43,556 nt of DNA from Promethearchaeota archaeon (GCA_016840085.1 JAEOTA010000002.1:1-43556), one strand, 5' to 3'; positions 8,960 through 16,997 are shown, counted from the first letter of the stretch. Made by a program: numbers and translations. Notes: generated by a model not told the origin, from the letters alone.

Positions 8960-10261
8960 TTACTCTTCTTTCAATAGTTTATTTATTTCTGCCGCTGCTG
9001 CATCTAGAGCTTCTTTTGCCGTTTTCACTTGCGCGAATGCCTCTTCGAGATATTTATGCATTATATCGTTAATTTCGGCATACATTGGGTGAATCACTCT
9101 GCTTTTCGCCGTTTCCATCTGTTCTGCGACTGTTGCCCATAGTGGATTACCAGCTATAATGTTGGCTTCCGAGGCAGCTTTTAAAGTTGGGAACTGGTCG
9201 ACTTCCATCATTGCGGATTGGAAGTAATAGCTTGTTAAATACTTTGCTAGCTTAAAAGCTTCCTCTGGATGCTCTGTAAATTTTGGCATAACTAAGTTTT
9301 GTCCTCCGATAACAGATGCCTCTCCAGCAGGCCCCGCTGGAAGGATCGCCATCCCTAGCTTGGCTTCCACATCTAAACCAAATATATCTCGGCAGCACGC
9401 CCAACCCCATGGACCAGACAGACCCATAGCGGTCTCTCCCGTCGAAATGGCTTCAATTGGCCATTTCCACTTTTCAGGTGGCGGGTTAACTTCATCCACA
9501 TATATCAAATCCAAGAGGAATTGCAAGGCTTCGACACCTTCAGTGCTGTTTACAGTGGATGTCTTCATATCGGAGCTAAGCTCAGATCCACCTGCTTGCC
9601 ATAGGAAAGAATTGAAGTGCCATGTGTCGTAACCCTCATATAAAAAGCCCCATTGATCTGTTACACCATCGACGTCAAGGTCCTTGGTTAGTTGGCTGGA
9701 AACGCTTTTTATTTCATCCCAAGTCGTAGGCACACTGACTCCTTCGGCCTCGAAGAGGTCTTTCCTATAGAAGAGTATTCTGGTAGTAGTGTCCAACGGC
9801 AACCCATATAGACCGCCTTCCCAAACACACGTTTCCCATGGCCCAGGATAGAAATCGTCCTTACTTATCCCTGCTGCTTCTGCGAGATCATTAAGATTTG
9901 TCAGCACGCCCATCTCTGCCAACCCGGGTGTTAAAGCAATATCATATCTAGCAAGGTCACATGGGACTTCTCCAGCAGCTAGAAGAGTTACCATTTTTTG
10001 GAGGAGCAAATCGTAAGGTACATATTCCATTTCTACTTCGATGTTCGTCTGGTTCGCATCCCATTCTCCTATGAGCGTCTCGGCTTTTTCTAACTCTGTT
10101 GCACCATAAGAGTGCCAAAACCGTAGAGTCATTATTCCTGAAGGGCGTAAAAACATAAATATGGCAATTCCTCCAACAACTCCTCCAACTGCCACTATGA
10201 TCACTATTGCAATCGCTATTATTTTCGATTTCTCTTTCAAAAATTCTTTCATTCCTTTCAT
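8960..10261 (-). CDS. Extracellular sugar-binding protein of ABC transporter
   Basis: 433 aa; ATG at 10261, with a second in-frame ATG three codons later that is equally plausible. The N-terminus is basic with one hydrophobic helix (IIAIAIVIIVAVGGVVGG) and no lipobox cysteine, so it is membrane-anchored, as in many archaea. The mature part has family-1/8 solute-binding features: LRFWHSYGATE, a VPCDLARYD segment, GLPLDTTTRILFYRKDLFE, VPTTWDEI and the GETAMGLSGPWGW loop. It is the first gene of the operon. It captures an oligosaccharide outside the cell and delivers it to the permeases. Divergent from the TrmB regulator across a repeat-containing gap. Confidence 0.92.
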   Translation of the reverse strand: MKGMKEFLKEKSKIIAIAIVIIVAVGGVVGGIAIFMFLRPSGIMTLRFWHSYGATELEKAETLIGEWDANQTNIEVEMEYVPYDLLLQKMVTLLAAGEVPCDLARYDIALTPGLAEMGVLTNLNDLAEAAGISKDDFYPGPWETCVWEGGLYGLPLDTTTRILFYRKDLFEAEGVSVPTTWDEIKSVSSQLTKDLDVDGVTDQWGFLYEGYDTWHFNSFLWQAGGSELSSDMKTSTVNSTEGVEALQFLLDLIYVDEVNPPPEKWKWPIEAISTGETAMGLSGPWGWACCRDIFGLDVEAKLGMAILPAGPAGEASVIGGQNLVMPKFTEHPEEAFKLAKYLTSYYFQSAMMEVDQFPTLKAASEANIIAGNPLWATVAEQMETAKSRVIHPMYAEINDIMHKYLEEAFAQVKTAKEALDAAAAEINKLLKEE

Positions 10262-10273
10262 TCTCTATTTTTT

Positions 10274-10383
10274 TATATTAAATAAAATTTTTTTATTTTT
10301 ATAACTTTTTGTTGTAAATATTGTTTGTTATATTAATAAAGTTTTTCTATTTTTATAACTTTCTGTAGTATAATATTGTTTTT
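10274..10383. repeat. Tandem ~54-bp repeat in the TrmB/transporter promoter gap
   Basis: Two imperfect copies, about 10274-10328 and 10329-10383. Each begins TATATTAATAAA-like, continues to TATTTTTATAACTTT, and ends ATATTGTTT; copy-to-copy offset is 54-55 bases. Each copy contains TATA-like sequence and an AACTTT...GTAGTA/GTTGTAA stretch that could be a TrmB operator. The position between the regulator and the operon it faces suggests a duplicated operator/promoter. Confidence 0.6.
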
Positions 10384-10441
10384 TTCTAATAATTAAAATA
10401 ATAAATTATTAAATCAATTATCGTACGAGAGGTTGTGGGTA

Positions 10442-11491
10442 ATGCAAACGGATGAAAAAATATTATTGCTTCTTCAAGATCTGGGGTTAACAAGAAGCGA
10501 GGCACGAGTTTATGTCGCGTTGGTTGCCAGAGGAGTTTCTGCGGCTACCGACATCGTTAGAGACGCGAAAGTGCCACACCCAAGAATCTATGACATTATA
10601 GCGAACCTATTGACTAAGGGTTTAGTGGAGATACAAACGGGAAAACGGCGTAAATACAAGGCGACTAAACCAAGTGTCGCATTTGCAAGACTTATGAATA
10701 GATTCAGGGAAAAGGGAGAATTGGTTACGCAATATCTGAGTAAGATTTACAACAAGAAGAAGGAAATACCATCCATCTGGATGCTAAAAGGAAGAGACAA
10801 TGTGATTGATAAAATTTTGGAGATTTTGTATAAAGCCGAGAATGAAGTTTTGTTATCCATTCCAGCTAACCTACTGGGAACTTTAGAGAAGCATTTGAGG
10901 AAAGCGGAGAACAGGGGTGTTGTAACCTCGCTTGTTATCTATCTGGACGGGGGAAAAAGTCAGGTAGATACCAAAATAGCCAGATATGCGGATGTTAGAG
11001 TAAGAGAGACGCCAGCTAGCATTCTATCCCTAGCAGATTTCAATGAATGCCTCCTATGTTCATACAATACCCTAACATCCCAGCCCCCTGTTGGTGAGGG
11101 ACATGCCATAGTGGTAGGAGATTTTGAGCTTCTACAAATTCTAAGTTACTTCTTTTACCACTCATTTTGGATTCACTCAAAACCCCTTATACAGGAAGCC
11201 CTAACAAGGAAATACACCAAGAATTTTGTACACATGTGGAAAACGATCGAGGAGGTTGACATGTTGATGAAGAAAGGTTACAATGTTAAAGCATTGATTA
11301 AAGGGAAAAACGTCATAGACCAAACACCTACCGAATTTGAGGCCTTGATTATTGAAACGAGGAACATAAACGCAAGAGTCTTCTCGCTAATAGTAGAGAA
11401 AACAGACGGTACTAAAATCGCTGTTGGGGGTCGTGACGCATCCATTGAGGATGTCGAGGCAACTACTATAACACTTATACCGATCGAATAA
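10442..11491 (+). CDS. TrmB-family sugar-sensing transcriptional regulator
   Basis: About 349 aa from ATG 10442, preceded by GAGAGG nine bases upstream; a TTG at 10433 would add three codons. The N-terminal winged helix is the standard TrmB one: LGLTRSEARVYVALVARG, a recognition helix around PHPRIYDIIANL, and the wing GLVEIQTGKRRKYKA. A coiled segment follows, then an alpha/beta region (WMLKGRDNVIDKILEIL) and a C-terminal beta-rich sugar-binding domain. TrmB proteins repress or activate sugar transport operons in response to the sugar. The divergent placement implies it controls the GH31 transporter operon and itself. Confidence 0.9.
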   Translation: MQTDEKILLLLQDLGLTRSEARVYVALVARGVSAATDIVRDAKVPHPRIYDIIANLLTKGLVEIQTGKRRKYKATKPSVAFARLMNRFREKGELVTQYLSKIYNKKKEIPSIWMLKGRDNVIDKILEILYKAENEVLLSIPANLLGTLEKHLRKAENRGVVTSLVIYLDGGKSQVDTKIARYADVRVRETPASILSLADFNECLLCSYNTLTSQPPVGEGHAIVVGDFELLQILSYFFYHSFWIHSKPLIQEALTRKYTKNFVHMWKTIEEVDMLMKKGYNVKALIKGKNVIDQTPTEFEALIIETRNINARVFSLIVEKTDGTKIAVGGRDASIEDVEATTITLIPIE

Positions 11492-11554
11492 TCGGACTTC
11501 AAGAACTAATATGACGATAATTTGGGGAAAATAGTGAATAGATTTAATAGGTAA

Positions 11555-11779
11555 ACCATTCCAATTGAGGGCTTGTTAAAAAAATTAAGGGCTTGGAAAA
11601 GTCTGCTTTTCATAAATCACGAGTTTTTCTTAGATGGATGATTTAATAAAAAAAATTTTTCAGCTGGCATTGTTATATTAGATGTTAAGATAAGCGATAT
11701 CAAAAAAATTGTTGAGGGTGAAAATTTAATTAAAGTATTAAGAGAAATTTATTATAAAATCAGGTATAAATTATCTTAG
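11555..11779 (+). pseudogene. Decayed gene fragment with in-frame stop
   Basis: One + frame reads IPIEGLLKKLRAWKSLLFIN to HEFFLDG, hits TGA at 11639-11641, then resumes FNKKNFSAGIVILDVKISDI and ends KIRYKLS at TAG 11777. Both halves look protein-like and there is no start codon. I read it as the tail of a dead gene. Family not recognised. Confidence 0.45.
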
Positions 11780-11804
11780 AATAATATTTTTAGATGAGAT
11801 TTTA

Positions 11805-11984
11805 TTATTTACTAAATTTGCGTTCTTTGGAAATTATTTGAAAAATTCTATGTTTCTTTAAAGAATCCATCTCTTTTTTAACAGAACTTAAATCTTTTAG
11901 GAAGTTGAAATTAACTTCTTTAGTTGCTTCAAAATTTATATAATTATCAACAATATCTATAATATATATTGGAATTAGAAATTC
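11805..11984 (-). pseudogene. 5'-less gene remnant
   Basis: An open minus-strand frame without a start codon: EFLIPIYIIDIVDNYINFEA, then KDLSSVKKEMDSLKKHRIFQ, ending KERKFSK and TAA (11805-11807). Amphipathic and Lys-rich, it looks like the true C-terminus of a lost protein. It may belong with the fragment at 12037-12189. No family recognised. Confidence 0.4.
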
Positions 11985-12036
11985 TTAAGGGAAATAATTT
12001 TTGGGTGAACTATTTTTTAACAGTCTCATTATGGAT

Positions 12037-12189
12037 TTAGATGGAAATTGAACTATCTTTAGCTGTTCCTATATCAAATCTGGCTCCTTGTAATTGCAAT
12101 TGTTCTTCTCTTTTTCTACATAATTCTACCTTTTCGAAATCTTCTAATCCGTAATACTCATATTTTAAATTTTTAAAGATATTTTTTCT
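12037..12189 (-). pseudogene. 5'-less gene remnant
   Basis: Minus-strand open frame with no start codon, reading NLKYEYYGLEDFEKVELCRK then REEQLQLQGARFDIGTAKDS and ending at TAA 12037-12039. Composition is coding-like. It lies just upstream, in the same orientation, of the 11805-11984 fragment and could be part of the same dead gene. Confidence 0.4.
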
Positions 12190-12197
12190 TTAAATAA

Positions 12198-12527
12198 AAA
12201 CCCTTTTTCTCATTATTTAAAAAGTTTTTTGGAGATAGTATTAAATTTACTTCAATAACTGTATATGATGGAGCAAATACAATTGGCGGGAACAAAATTT
12301 ATGTCGAAAATGACGGTAAGGGCGTCTTCCTTGACTTTGGTATGAATTTTGCGAATTATAATTTGTATTATCAGAATTTCTTAAGGGATAGAACAAAAAG
12401 AGGGATTTATGACTTAATCAATCTTGACCTTCTACCCAAATTGAATATTTATCGAGAAGACTTGATTCCTTCCAATTTAATTGTATCAAGTTATCCAAGA
12501 TTGGATGTAAGTCTTATGAAGTCTTGA
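12198..12527 (+). pseudogene. Truncated MBL-fold (RNase J/exonuclease-like) gene
   Basis: The frame gives ITVYDGANTIGGNKIYVEN then GKGVFLDFGMNF, the first two strands of a metallo-beta-lactamase-fold hydrolase (IGGNKI and the LDFG turn). It continues LLPKLNIYREDLIPSNL and stops. The family needs a further several hundred residues including the HxHxDH zinc site, all missing. There is no ATG before the conserved start, only one inside LDFGMNF at 12342. This is a 5'-proximal fragment of an RNA-processing-type MBL protein. Confidence 0.6.
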
Positions 12528-12581
12528 GTTAGCGATTCGGGAAGATATGATCTAAACTTTTTTTTTACAAATTTAATATAT

Positions 12582-12869
12582 TTAGCTTTTAGGCAATTTT
12601 TTGTAGGTTTGTCCATATCGGATAGAGATACTAACTTCCCAAATCTTATTTAATGCCAGTAAATCAATCCCTAATAATAACTCATTTAGACCTAAGATAA
12701 ATAAGAAAGGCATAACAGAATAGTACTGCAATAGAGTTCGGATAAGAAAGAAATTCAGCCAAAAAAGATATAGATTAACAATATTACTGAAAATTAATAA
12801 GAAGAGTTGATGTATTCCAAATTCTATATGAAACACTATATCTCGTATCTTTTGAAACCATAATAACAT
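12582..12869 (-). CDS. Small membrane protein, unknown
   Basis: 95 aa with two or three hydrophobic helices: QLFLLIFSNIVNLYLFWLNF, MPFLFILGLNELLLGIDLLA. The C-terminus is polar. No family recognised. A TATA-like element similar to that before eS6 lies 20 bases upstream (12889-12924), which supports expression. AT-rich DNA makes hydrophobic ORFs easily by chance, so confidence is limited. Confidence 0.4.
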   Translation of the reverse strand: MLLWFQKIRDIVFHIEFGIHQLFLLIFSNIVNLYLFWLNFFLIRTLLQYYSVMPFLFILGLNELLLGIDLLALNKIWEVSISIRYGQTYKKLPKS

Positions 12870-12888
12870 TATTCTAGAAACATTATAG

Positions 12889-12924
12889 CAATTTATTTAT
12901 AAAGGAAAAATCATCACCCATTTT
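12889..12924 (-). promoter_or_regulatory. Candidate promoter element, relative of that before eS6
   Basis: On the minus strand: AAAATGGGTGATGATTTTTC followed by CTTTATAAATAAATTG. It matches the eS6 upstream block (3426-3461) at about 30 of 36 bases and sits 19 bases before the ATG at 12869. Read on the plus strand, a TATTTAAATAG lies just beyond it, so the 85-aa gene at 12989 could share the region. Confidence 0.35.
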
Positions 12925-12988
12925 TTATTTAAATAGATTCGCTCTACATTTTTGTTAAATAATAATAGGGTATTATTAGTAGCTAAAA

Positions 12989-13246
12989 ATGGAACTTAGT
13001 AATATTGATGACATTAGACCTAGATTAGTAAGAGTCTTGGTGAAATGTATTAATATTTTATGTAAAGAGGTAGATAATCCACGATCAAAACAAGAATTTC
13101 AAAATTCAGTAAAAGCAATGCAACTATTTGAAAATATCTTATATAAAATTAAAAATAGAAGCATAATGTTATCACAAGAAGAGTATATTGCTCAACTAAC
13201 ATCAGTATATCAGGTAATGAATGCGATATTTGGGAATAAGAAATGA
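12989..13246 (+). CDS. Hypothetical helical protein
   Basis: 85 aa, ATG start. It appears all-helical (DIRPRLVRVLVKCINILCKE, QFQNSVKAMQLFENILYKIK) with a short basic end (FGNKK). No membrane segment and no recognised motif. Preceded by an AT-rich region containing the element at 12889-12924. It may be a small adaptor or regulator; nothing in the neighbourhood fixes it. Confidence 0.45.
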   Translation: MELSNIDDIRPRLVRVLVKCINILCKEVDNPRSKQEFQNSVKAMQLFENILYKIKNRSIMLSQEEYIAQLTSVYQVMNAIFGNKK

Positions 13247-13378
13247 TTCTTATATAGAAATGTAGAAATATTAGTACTTCACTTTCAATATTCTAACAAA
13301 GATGGAAATCTTCACCCTCTTTTGTTTTTTATTTATAAATATCTGTCTAGTGTAACAGTTAAATTCAAGGAGAACACG

Positions 13379-14074
13379 ATGACACTCACTACTTCGCCCA
13401 AAGGATATGACCTTACCGAGTATAGACAATTCAACTCCAATACTCATAAAGGCATGGATAGACCTATTTTGTGGAATAGGATCAATCTCAACACTTCAAA
13501 TACCCGTCATATCCTTTCCCTACTTGCAAATGATGAAGTGGATAATACCCCGATTCTTGCGTTTCTACGACAAGGATTCTCTCTAAATACCGATTTCAGA
13601 TTTCTATTTTTATTAACCACAATAGGAAGGCGTACTCTTAATTTCATACAATTCTGCAAGTTAATAGGCATTTTTTCGTCTATCAATGAAGTATATAGAA
13701 GAAAATATCAAGCAGTTCGGATGTTTAAAAATATGATTTGTCATACAAGTTCAGGGAAAAACTTTCCGATACAGTGCCCTGAAGATTTGGTCTATAAGTT
13801 GAATACGTTTAATTCACTTGCCAATCAAGGAACGATTACTTATTTCGATATTCTGGATTGTGCGTCTGATGATATATGTAAAGGCAAAATTAAAGCCAAT
13901 GAGTATGTAAACATTATCTATTTGATTATGAAAGCGGCGTATAAATCATTTGGACTTCGGTCATTTGAGCGTGAGATTTGTAAAAAAGCTTTGAGTGTAT
14001 TTCGAACATTAAAAAATAAAAAATATAGTGCGGCGTTTCAAAAGATTTTATACAGGGTAAAAAAGAATTACTAA
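13379..14074 (+). CDS. Hypothetical protein, 231 aa
   Basis: I start it at ATG 13379, preceded by AAGGAGA; the longer frame from 13322 would add 19 doubtful residues. The product is basic and mostly helical, with conserved-looking segments NRINLNTSNTRHILSLLAND, FLLTTIGRRTLNFIQFCKLI, FKNMICHTSSGKNFP and LRSFEREICKKALSVFRTLK. No signal peptide, zinc site or known catalytic motif was seen. A TCTAGTGTAACAG sequence at 13347, upstream of the start, resembles the 22-bp-period repeats before the winged-helix gene at 14557, so the two might be co-regulated. Function unknown. Confidence 0.55.
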   Translation: MTLTTSPKGYDLTEYRQFNSNTHKGMDRPILWNRINLNTSNTRHILSLLANDEVDNTPILAFLRQGFSLNTDFRFLFLLTTIGRRTLNFIQFCKLIGIFSSINEVYRRKYQAVRMFKNMICHTSSGKNFPIQCPEDLVYKLNTFNSLANQGTITYFDILDCASDDICKGKIKANEYVNIIYLIMKAAYKSFGLRSFEREICKKALSVFRTLKNKKYSAAFQKILYRVKKNY

Positions 14075-14089
14075 TGAGACTATATATGA

Positions 14090-14557
14090 TTAGAGCATTT
14101 TAGACAATAATCTTTTCAATATCTTTTGTAGTTCCGCTAAAGTTTCATCATTTACTATTCCTTCAGATTCCCCTGAAAATTCTAAGAGGAAGTTTTCAAT
14201 TTGCTCCTCTTTATTTTTAACAATGGGTTCTTCAATCGAAGCAACTTTCTTCTGAACGATTTGAGCAATAACTGGTTCTAATAAGGTTATAATCTCTTTA
14301 AGCAATTTCTCTCGTACTTGTGCTCCTTTTTGCGTTAATTTATATTCTCTACGGTCATCTCCTGCAAAATCCCCCTCTTTCTCCAGAATTTCAATCCATC
14401 CTAAGTTATGAAAAGTTTCTATTCTATCATAAAAACTTATCTTGAATTCTTGAGGAAAATGATTTCTAATTTTTTTTGAGGTGATAAATTCTGTGGTGTT
14501 TAGCAGTTGTAACAATGCAATCTTTCTTATTGCATTAAATAACCGCTTTTCACTCAT
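14090..14557 (-). CDS. Winged-helix transcriptional regulator
   Basis: 155 aa from the internal ATG 14557 (MSEKRLFNAIRK), with the longer start at 14572 possible. An N-terminal winged helix covers residues ~5-85: FNAIRKIALLQLLNTTEFIT, then KISFYDRIETFHNLGWIEI and the wing GDDRREYKLTQKGAQVREKL, in the style of PadR/MarR-like archaeal regulators. The C-terminal half is a charged coiled segment (IVQKKVASIEEPIVKNKEEQ) likely used for dimerisation. Divergent from the 88-aa gene at 14763. Three 22-bp-spaced direct repeats stand immediately in front of it, which suggests autoregulation. Confidence 0.7.
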   Translation of the reverse strand: MSEKRLFNAIRKIALLQLLNTTEFITSKKIRNHFPQEFKISFYDRIETFHNLGWIEILEKEGDFAGDDRREYKLTQKGAQVREKLLKEIITLLEPVIAQIVQKKVASIEEPIVKNKEEQIENFLLEFSGESEGIVNDETLAELQKILKRLLSKML

Positions 14558-14593
14558 AAATACATATCCCATTAAGTTTTTATTATAATTGAA

Positions 14594-14659
14594 TCTAGTC
14601 TTGGTAATATTTAAGTCTAGTTTCAGAAGTTTCTTAGTCTAGTGTCGGAAAAAATAGAA
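14594..14659. repeat. Three direct repeats with exact 22-bp period (candidate operators)
   Basis: TCTAGT begins at 14594, 14616 and 14638. The copies read TCTAGTCTTGGTAA, TCTAGTTTCAGAAG and TCTAGTGTCGGAAA, giving consensus (A)GTCTAGTnTCnGnAA. A 22-bp spacing is about two DNA turns, so bound protein would sit on one face. The array lies between the winged-helix gene and the divergent 88-aa gene. Confidence 0.65.
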
Positions 14660-14762
14660 ACTTTAAATATGTGAGTAACTATTTATCTTCTTAGAAACTA
14701 TAAAATTTTTATTACAGGGTTAAGGGACAATTATTTAAGATCTGAAGTCAGAGACGTAAGAA

Positions 14763-15029
14763 ATGCCAGTTGGGAGAATTGTATTAGATGAAGAAGTAAC
14801 TCAAGTTGTTGATGATACAAAAAAGATTTTCGGTATAAAAATACCAGGTATGTCTCAATCTGTGAAGAAAATATGTGAAATTGCGATTGAGCTACAAGAT
14901 GATTTTAAAGTATCTGTTGAGAATTTGCTTAATATTATTCAAGAGCACTGTCCTGCGCTAATTGATTCAGTAACAGTTCTTCAGGTCCTTAAAATCTACA
15001 AAAAGTATTCGAGTAGAGAAATAAAGTAG
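14763..15029 (+). CDS. Small helical protein, unknown
   Basis: 88 aa, ATG start. It begins VGRIVLDEEVTQVVDD, a short strand and helix that could be ribbon-helix-helix-like, then helical segments SVKKICEIAIELQDDFKVSV and LIDSVTVLQVLKIYKKYSSR. No cysteine cluster or membrane segment. Divergent from the winged-helix regulator and facing the 22-bp repeat array, it is a likely target of that regulator. A small zinc-finger ORF and the 564-aa gene follow on the same strand. No family recognised. Confidence 0.5.
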   Translation: MPVGRIVLDEEVTQVVDDTKKIFGIKIPGMSQSVKKICEIAIELQDDFKVSVENLLNIIQEHCPALIDSVTVLQVLKIYKKYSSREIK

Positions 15030-15083
15030 TTTTTTTGTTTAAATATAATCCCTTCCCTTTAATTTTTATATAAAAAAAAGAAA

Positions 15084-15254
15084 ATGCTATGTGATCGTTG
15101 TAAAAAAGAAATTATTGGTATCCATCTTTTCAAAAGAAGGATAAGAAGAGATTTAGTATTATGCCAAAGTTGTAGGGAGAAGGAAATCAGGAAAAAATTG
15201 AGGAGGAAAAAAAATTTCAGAATACCGTTTAAAAATATCAAGGTGAAATATTGA
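15084..15254 (+). CDS. 56-aa basic zinc-finger protein
   Basis: ATG 15084 to TGA 15252-15254. Two CxxC knuckles (CDRC near residue 3 and CQSC near residue 27) and a strongly basic tail (KKLRRKKNFRIPFKNIKVKY) suggest a nucleic-acid-binding zinc finger. The stop overlaps the TTG start of the next gene in TTGA, a typical translational-coupling arrangement. This supports that both are real and co-expressed. Specific role unknown. Confidence 0.55.
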   Translation: MLCDRCKKEIIGIHLFKRRIRRDLVLCQSCREKEIRKKLRRKKNFRIPFKNIKVKY

Positions 15255-16945
15255 AAGGAGAAAATACACCTATAGGATTCTTCGATAAAAATACAATTAA
15301 GGGTAATATTTATGGCATTAAGGAGTTTAAAGTAAATCAATATATCACATTGCGATTAGAAGATAATTCGACGAATATATACGTTAATGGGAAGTTATTT
15401 AATCAGTGTAAATATCTTCTGTTGAATATCTCAAAAGATAATATTGAAGACTGCGATGAATATAAGTCAATTGACGAAGCTGCTGAATTTCTGGATAACT
15501 CATTAGAACTTTCCTCGGTATCCCAGATAACCCCTTTTGAAGAGTTTTTTGGACATTGTTCAAATTTGCAGACATGGTATGAATATGGATATGATACACG
15601 GTTATTACATTCAGATTTAGCATTTCCTTTATTAAAGAAATTAGCAAAGGTAGGGGATCTTTTAGCGCTCAGAGCGTTTAAGGAAGAAATTGCCACTCGT
15701 TTTGAAAGTGGATTTCCCCCTACAATTCTATTTTTAGTTAAAGGCCATTATTTGTCGTATCTACACCATGATGAACTTACTGTACTTTTAGAAAATATTG
15801 ATTTTTCAACCTTAGAAAAGTATAGTTCGACCGATTTTTTCCAATTGTTAATGGAATTTGAAGAGTTAGGTGTCCATAAAGCAAAGTTATATTATAAAGA
15901 AGAGATCCGCAAGTTATTTGAAAAATATGATTTATATATGATTGGAGAATTTTTGCATGAAGATCTTTTCACTATTTTAAATAATGAAGAATTTGGTGAC
16001 TTCTCTGTTGATTTTATAGAAAAAGTAGGGAATTTTAGAGATCATAAGAGCTATTTTGAAGTGATTGAGGCTCTTTTTTATGAACTGCATAGACGAAGCT
16101 TTTTTTCTGATAAAAATCCATATATTGAAAAAATTATTACTAGTTTTTTCTCTCAGATCACAGTAGAGAGCCATACTGAATGGTCAGAAATAATTTTTGG
16201 AATGTTAGATCATTTTAGAGACTTGATGCTTTATCCCATGTTCCTCTCTGAGTTATTGGTTGTTTTTAACAAACTGGACAGGTATAAAAGAGGCGTGATT
16301 CTTAGACATATACTTTGGAGAATTAAAGATTCAGAAATAGTATATAAGCAATTTGGACTCCTATTTCAAATGCTTGAGGTTGTCTTAGCAGATATCACTG
16401 AAATAGAAACTGCCTATGATGCTGGTTATATGTATTCAGATCTACTCCTATCACTTGATAAGACTCCTTTCTTAAGGGAAGTGTGTGATGCACTAAGAGA
16501 GAAGTTAGTATATATTCTCAATAATCTCAATCTTGAATCTCAATACGCCACGGGAAGATTAGTTGAGTCTTTGCTTAGCTCTATTTTATCAATAGTCGAT
16601 AATTTCACTCGATCTTGTTTATACGATCAATTAAAGGCTCATTCTATTTACAACAAGTTTAAGGATTTTATTTTAATAAGAAAGTATTTAGAATTTGATA
16701 CGTATTCACTTAAACAGTTCATGGAAGACCATGGAGCAGCTTCAGTAGATTTAGATACTGCCTTATCATTACAAGATTATCTCTATTTTTTAGCAGAAAG
16801 TATTATAAATACAGCTCTTAAGATAGCTCATCACCTTGGTGAAAAAAGGATTTCTATAAGAATAATGGAGCTAGTAATAGCTTTAGTATCTTTGGATAAA
16901 ATATTTTCCGCAGAATTATCTAGTAAAAATGATTTATATATTTAA
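15251..16945 (+). CDS. Large helical-repeat protein with a Lokiarchaeal-type domain
   Basis: 564 aa from TTG 15251, which overlaps the preceding zinc-finger stop by four bases. Residues 1-80 form a beta-rich region (GNIYGIKEFKVNQYITLRLE, NIYVNGKLFNQ). Residues ~95-190 hold a distinctive block, FEEFFGHCSNLQTWYEYGYD then TRLLHSDLAFPLLKKL and FKEEIATRFESGFPP, which I recall as recurring in Lokiarchaeal proteins and which looks HEAT-like. The remaining ~370 residues are all-helical and Leu/Phe-rich with no catalytic motif (LLQMLEVV..., LVESLLSSILSIVDN). No signal or membrane segment. Probably a scaffold or protein-binding component. Function unknown; the recurrence claim is from memory. Confidence 0.65.
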   Translation: MKGENTPIGFFDKNTIKGNIYGIKEFKVNQYITLRLEDNSTNIYVNGKLFNQCKYLLLNISKDNIEDCDEYKSIDEAAEFLDNSLELSSVSQITPFEEFFGHCSNLQTWYEYGYDTRLLHSDLAFPLLKKLAKVGDLLALRAFKEEIATRFESGFPPTILFLVKGHYLSYLHHDELTVLLENIDFSTLEKYSSTDFFQLLMEFEELGVHKAKLYYKEEIRKLFEKYDLYMIGEFLHEDLFTILNNEEFGDFSVDFIEKVGNFRDHKSYFEVIEALFYELHRRSFFSDKNPYIEKIITSFFSQITVESHTEWSEIIFGMLDHFRDLMLYPMFLSELLVVFNKLDRYKRGVILRHILWRIKDSEIVYKQFGLLFQMLEVVLADITEIETAYDAGYMYSDLLLSLDKTPFLREVCDALREKLVYILNNLNLESQYATGRLVESLLSSILSIVDNFTRSCLYDQLKAHSIYNKFKDFILIRKYLEFDTYSLKQFMEDHGAASVDLDTALSLQDYLYFLAESIINTALKIAHHLGEKRISIRIMELVIALVSLDKIFSAELSSKNDLYI

Positions 16946-16997
16946 GGTGTGTTTTTTATTTCTTATATAAGAATTTTATGTGTAAAAGAGACTGTAA

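Noticed and set aside
8371..9632. Plus-strand ORFs inside the permease and binding-protein genes
   Set aside because: Antisense shadows of strongly conserved transporter genes.
11278..11502. Minus-strand 74-codon ORF under the TrmB C-terminus
   Set aside because: Antisense to an intact family protein, with no independent coding signal.
15059..15696. Minus-strand ORFs at the start of the 564-aa gene
   Set aside because: The plus-strand frame has the recognisable domain and coupled start; the others are hydrophobic shadows.
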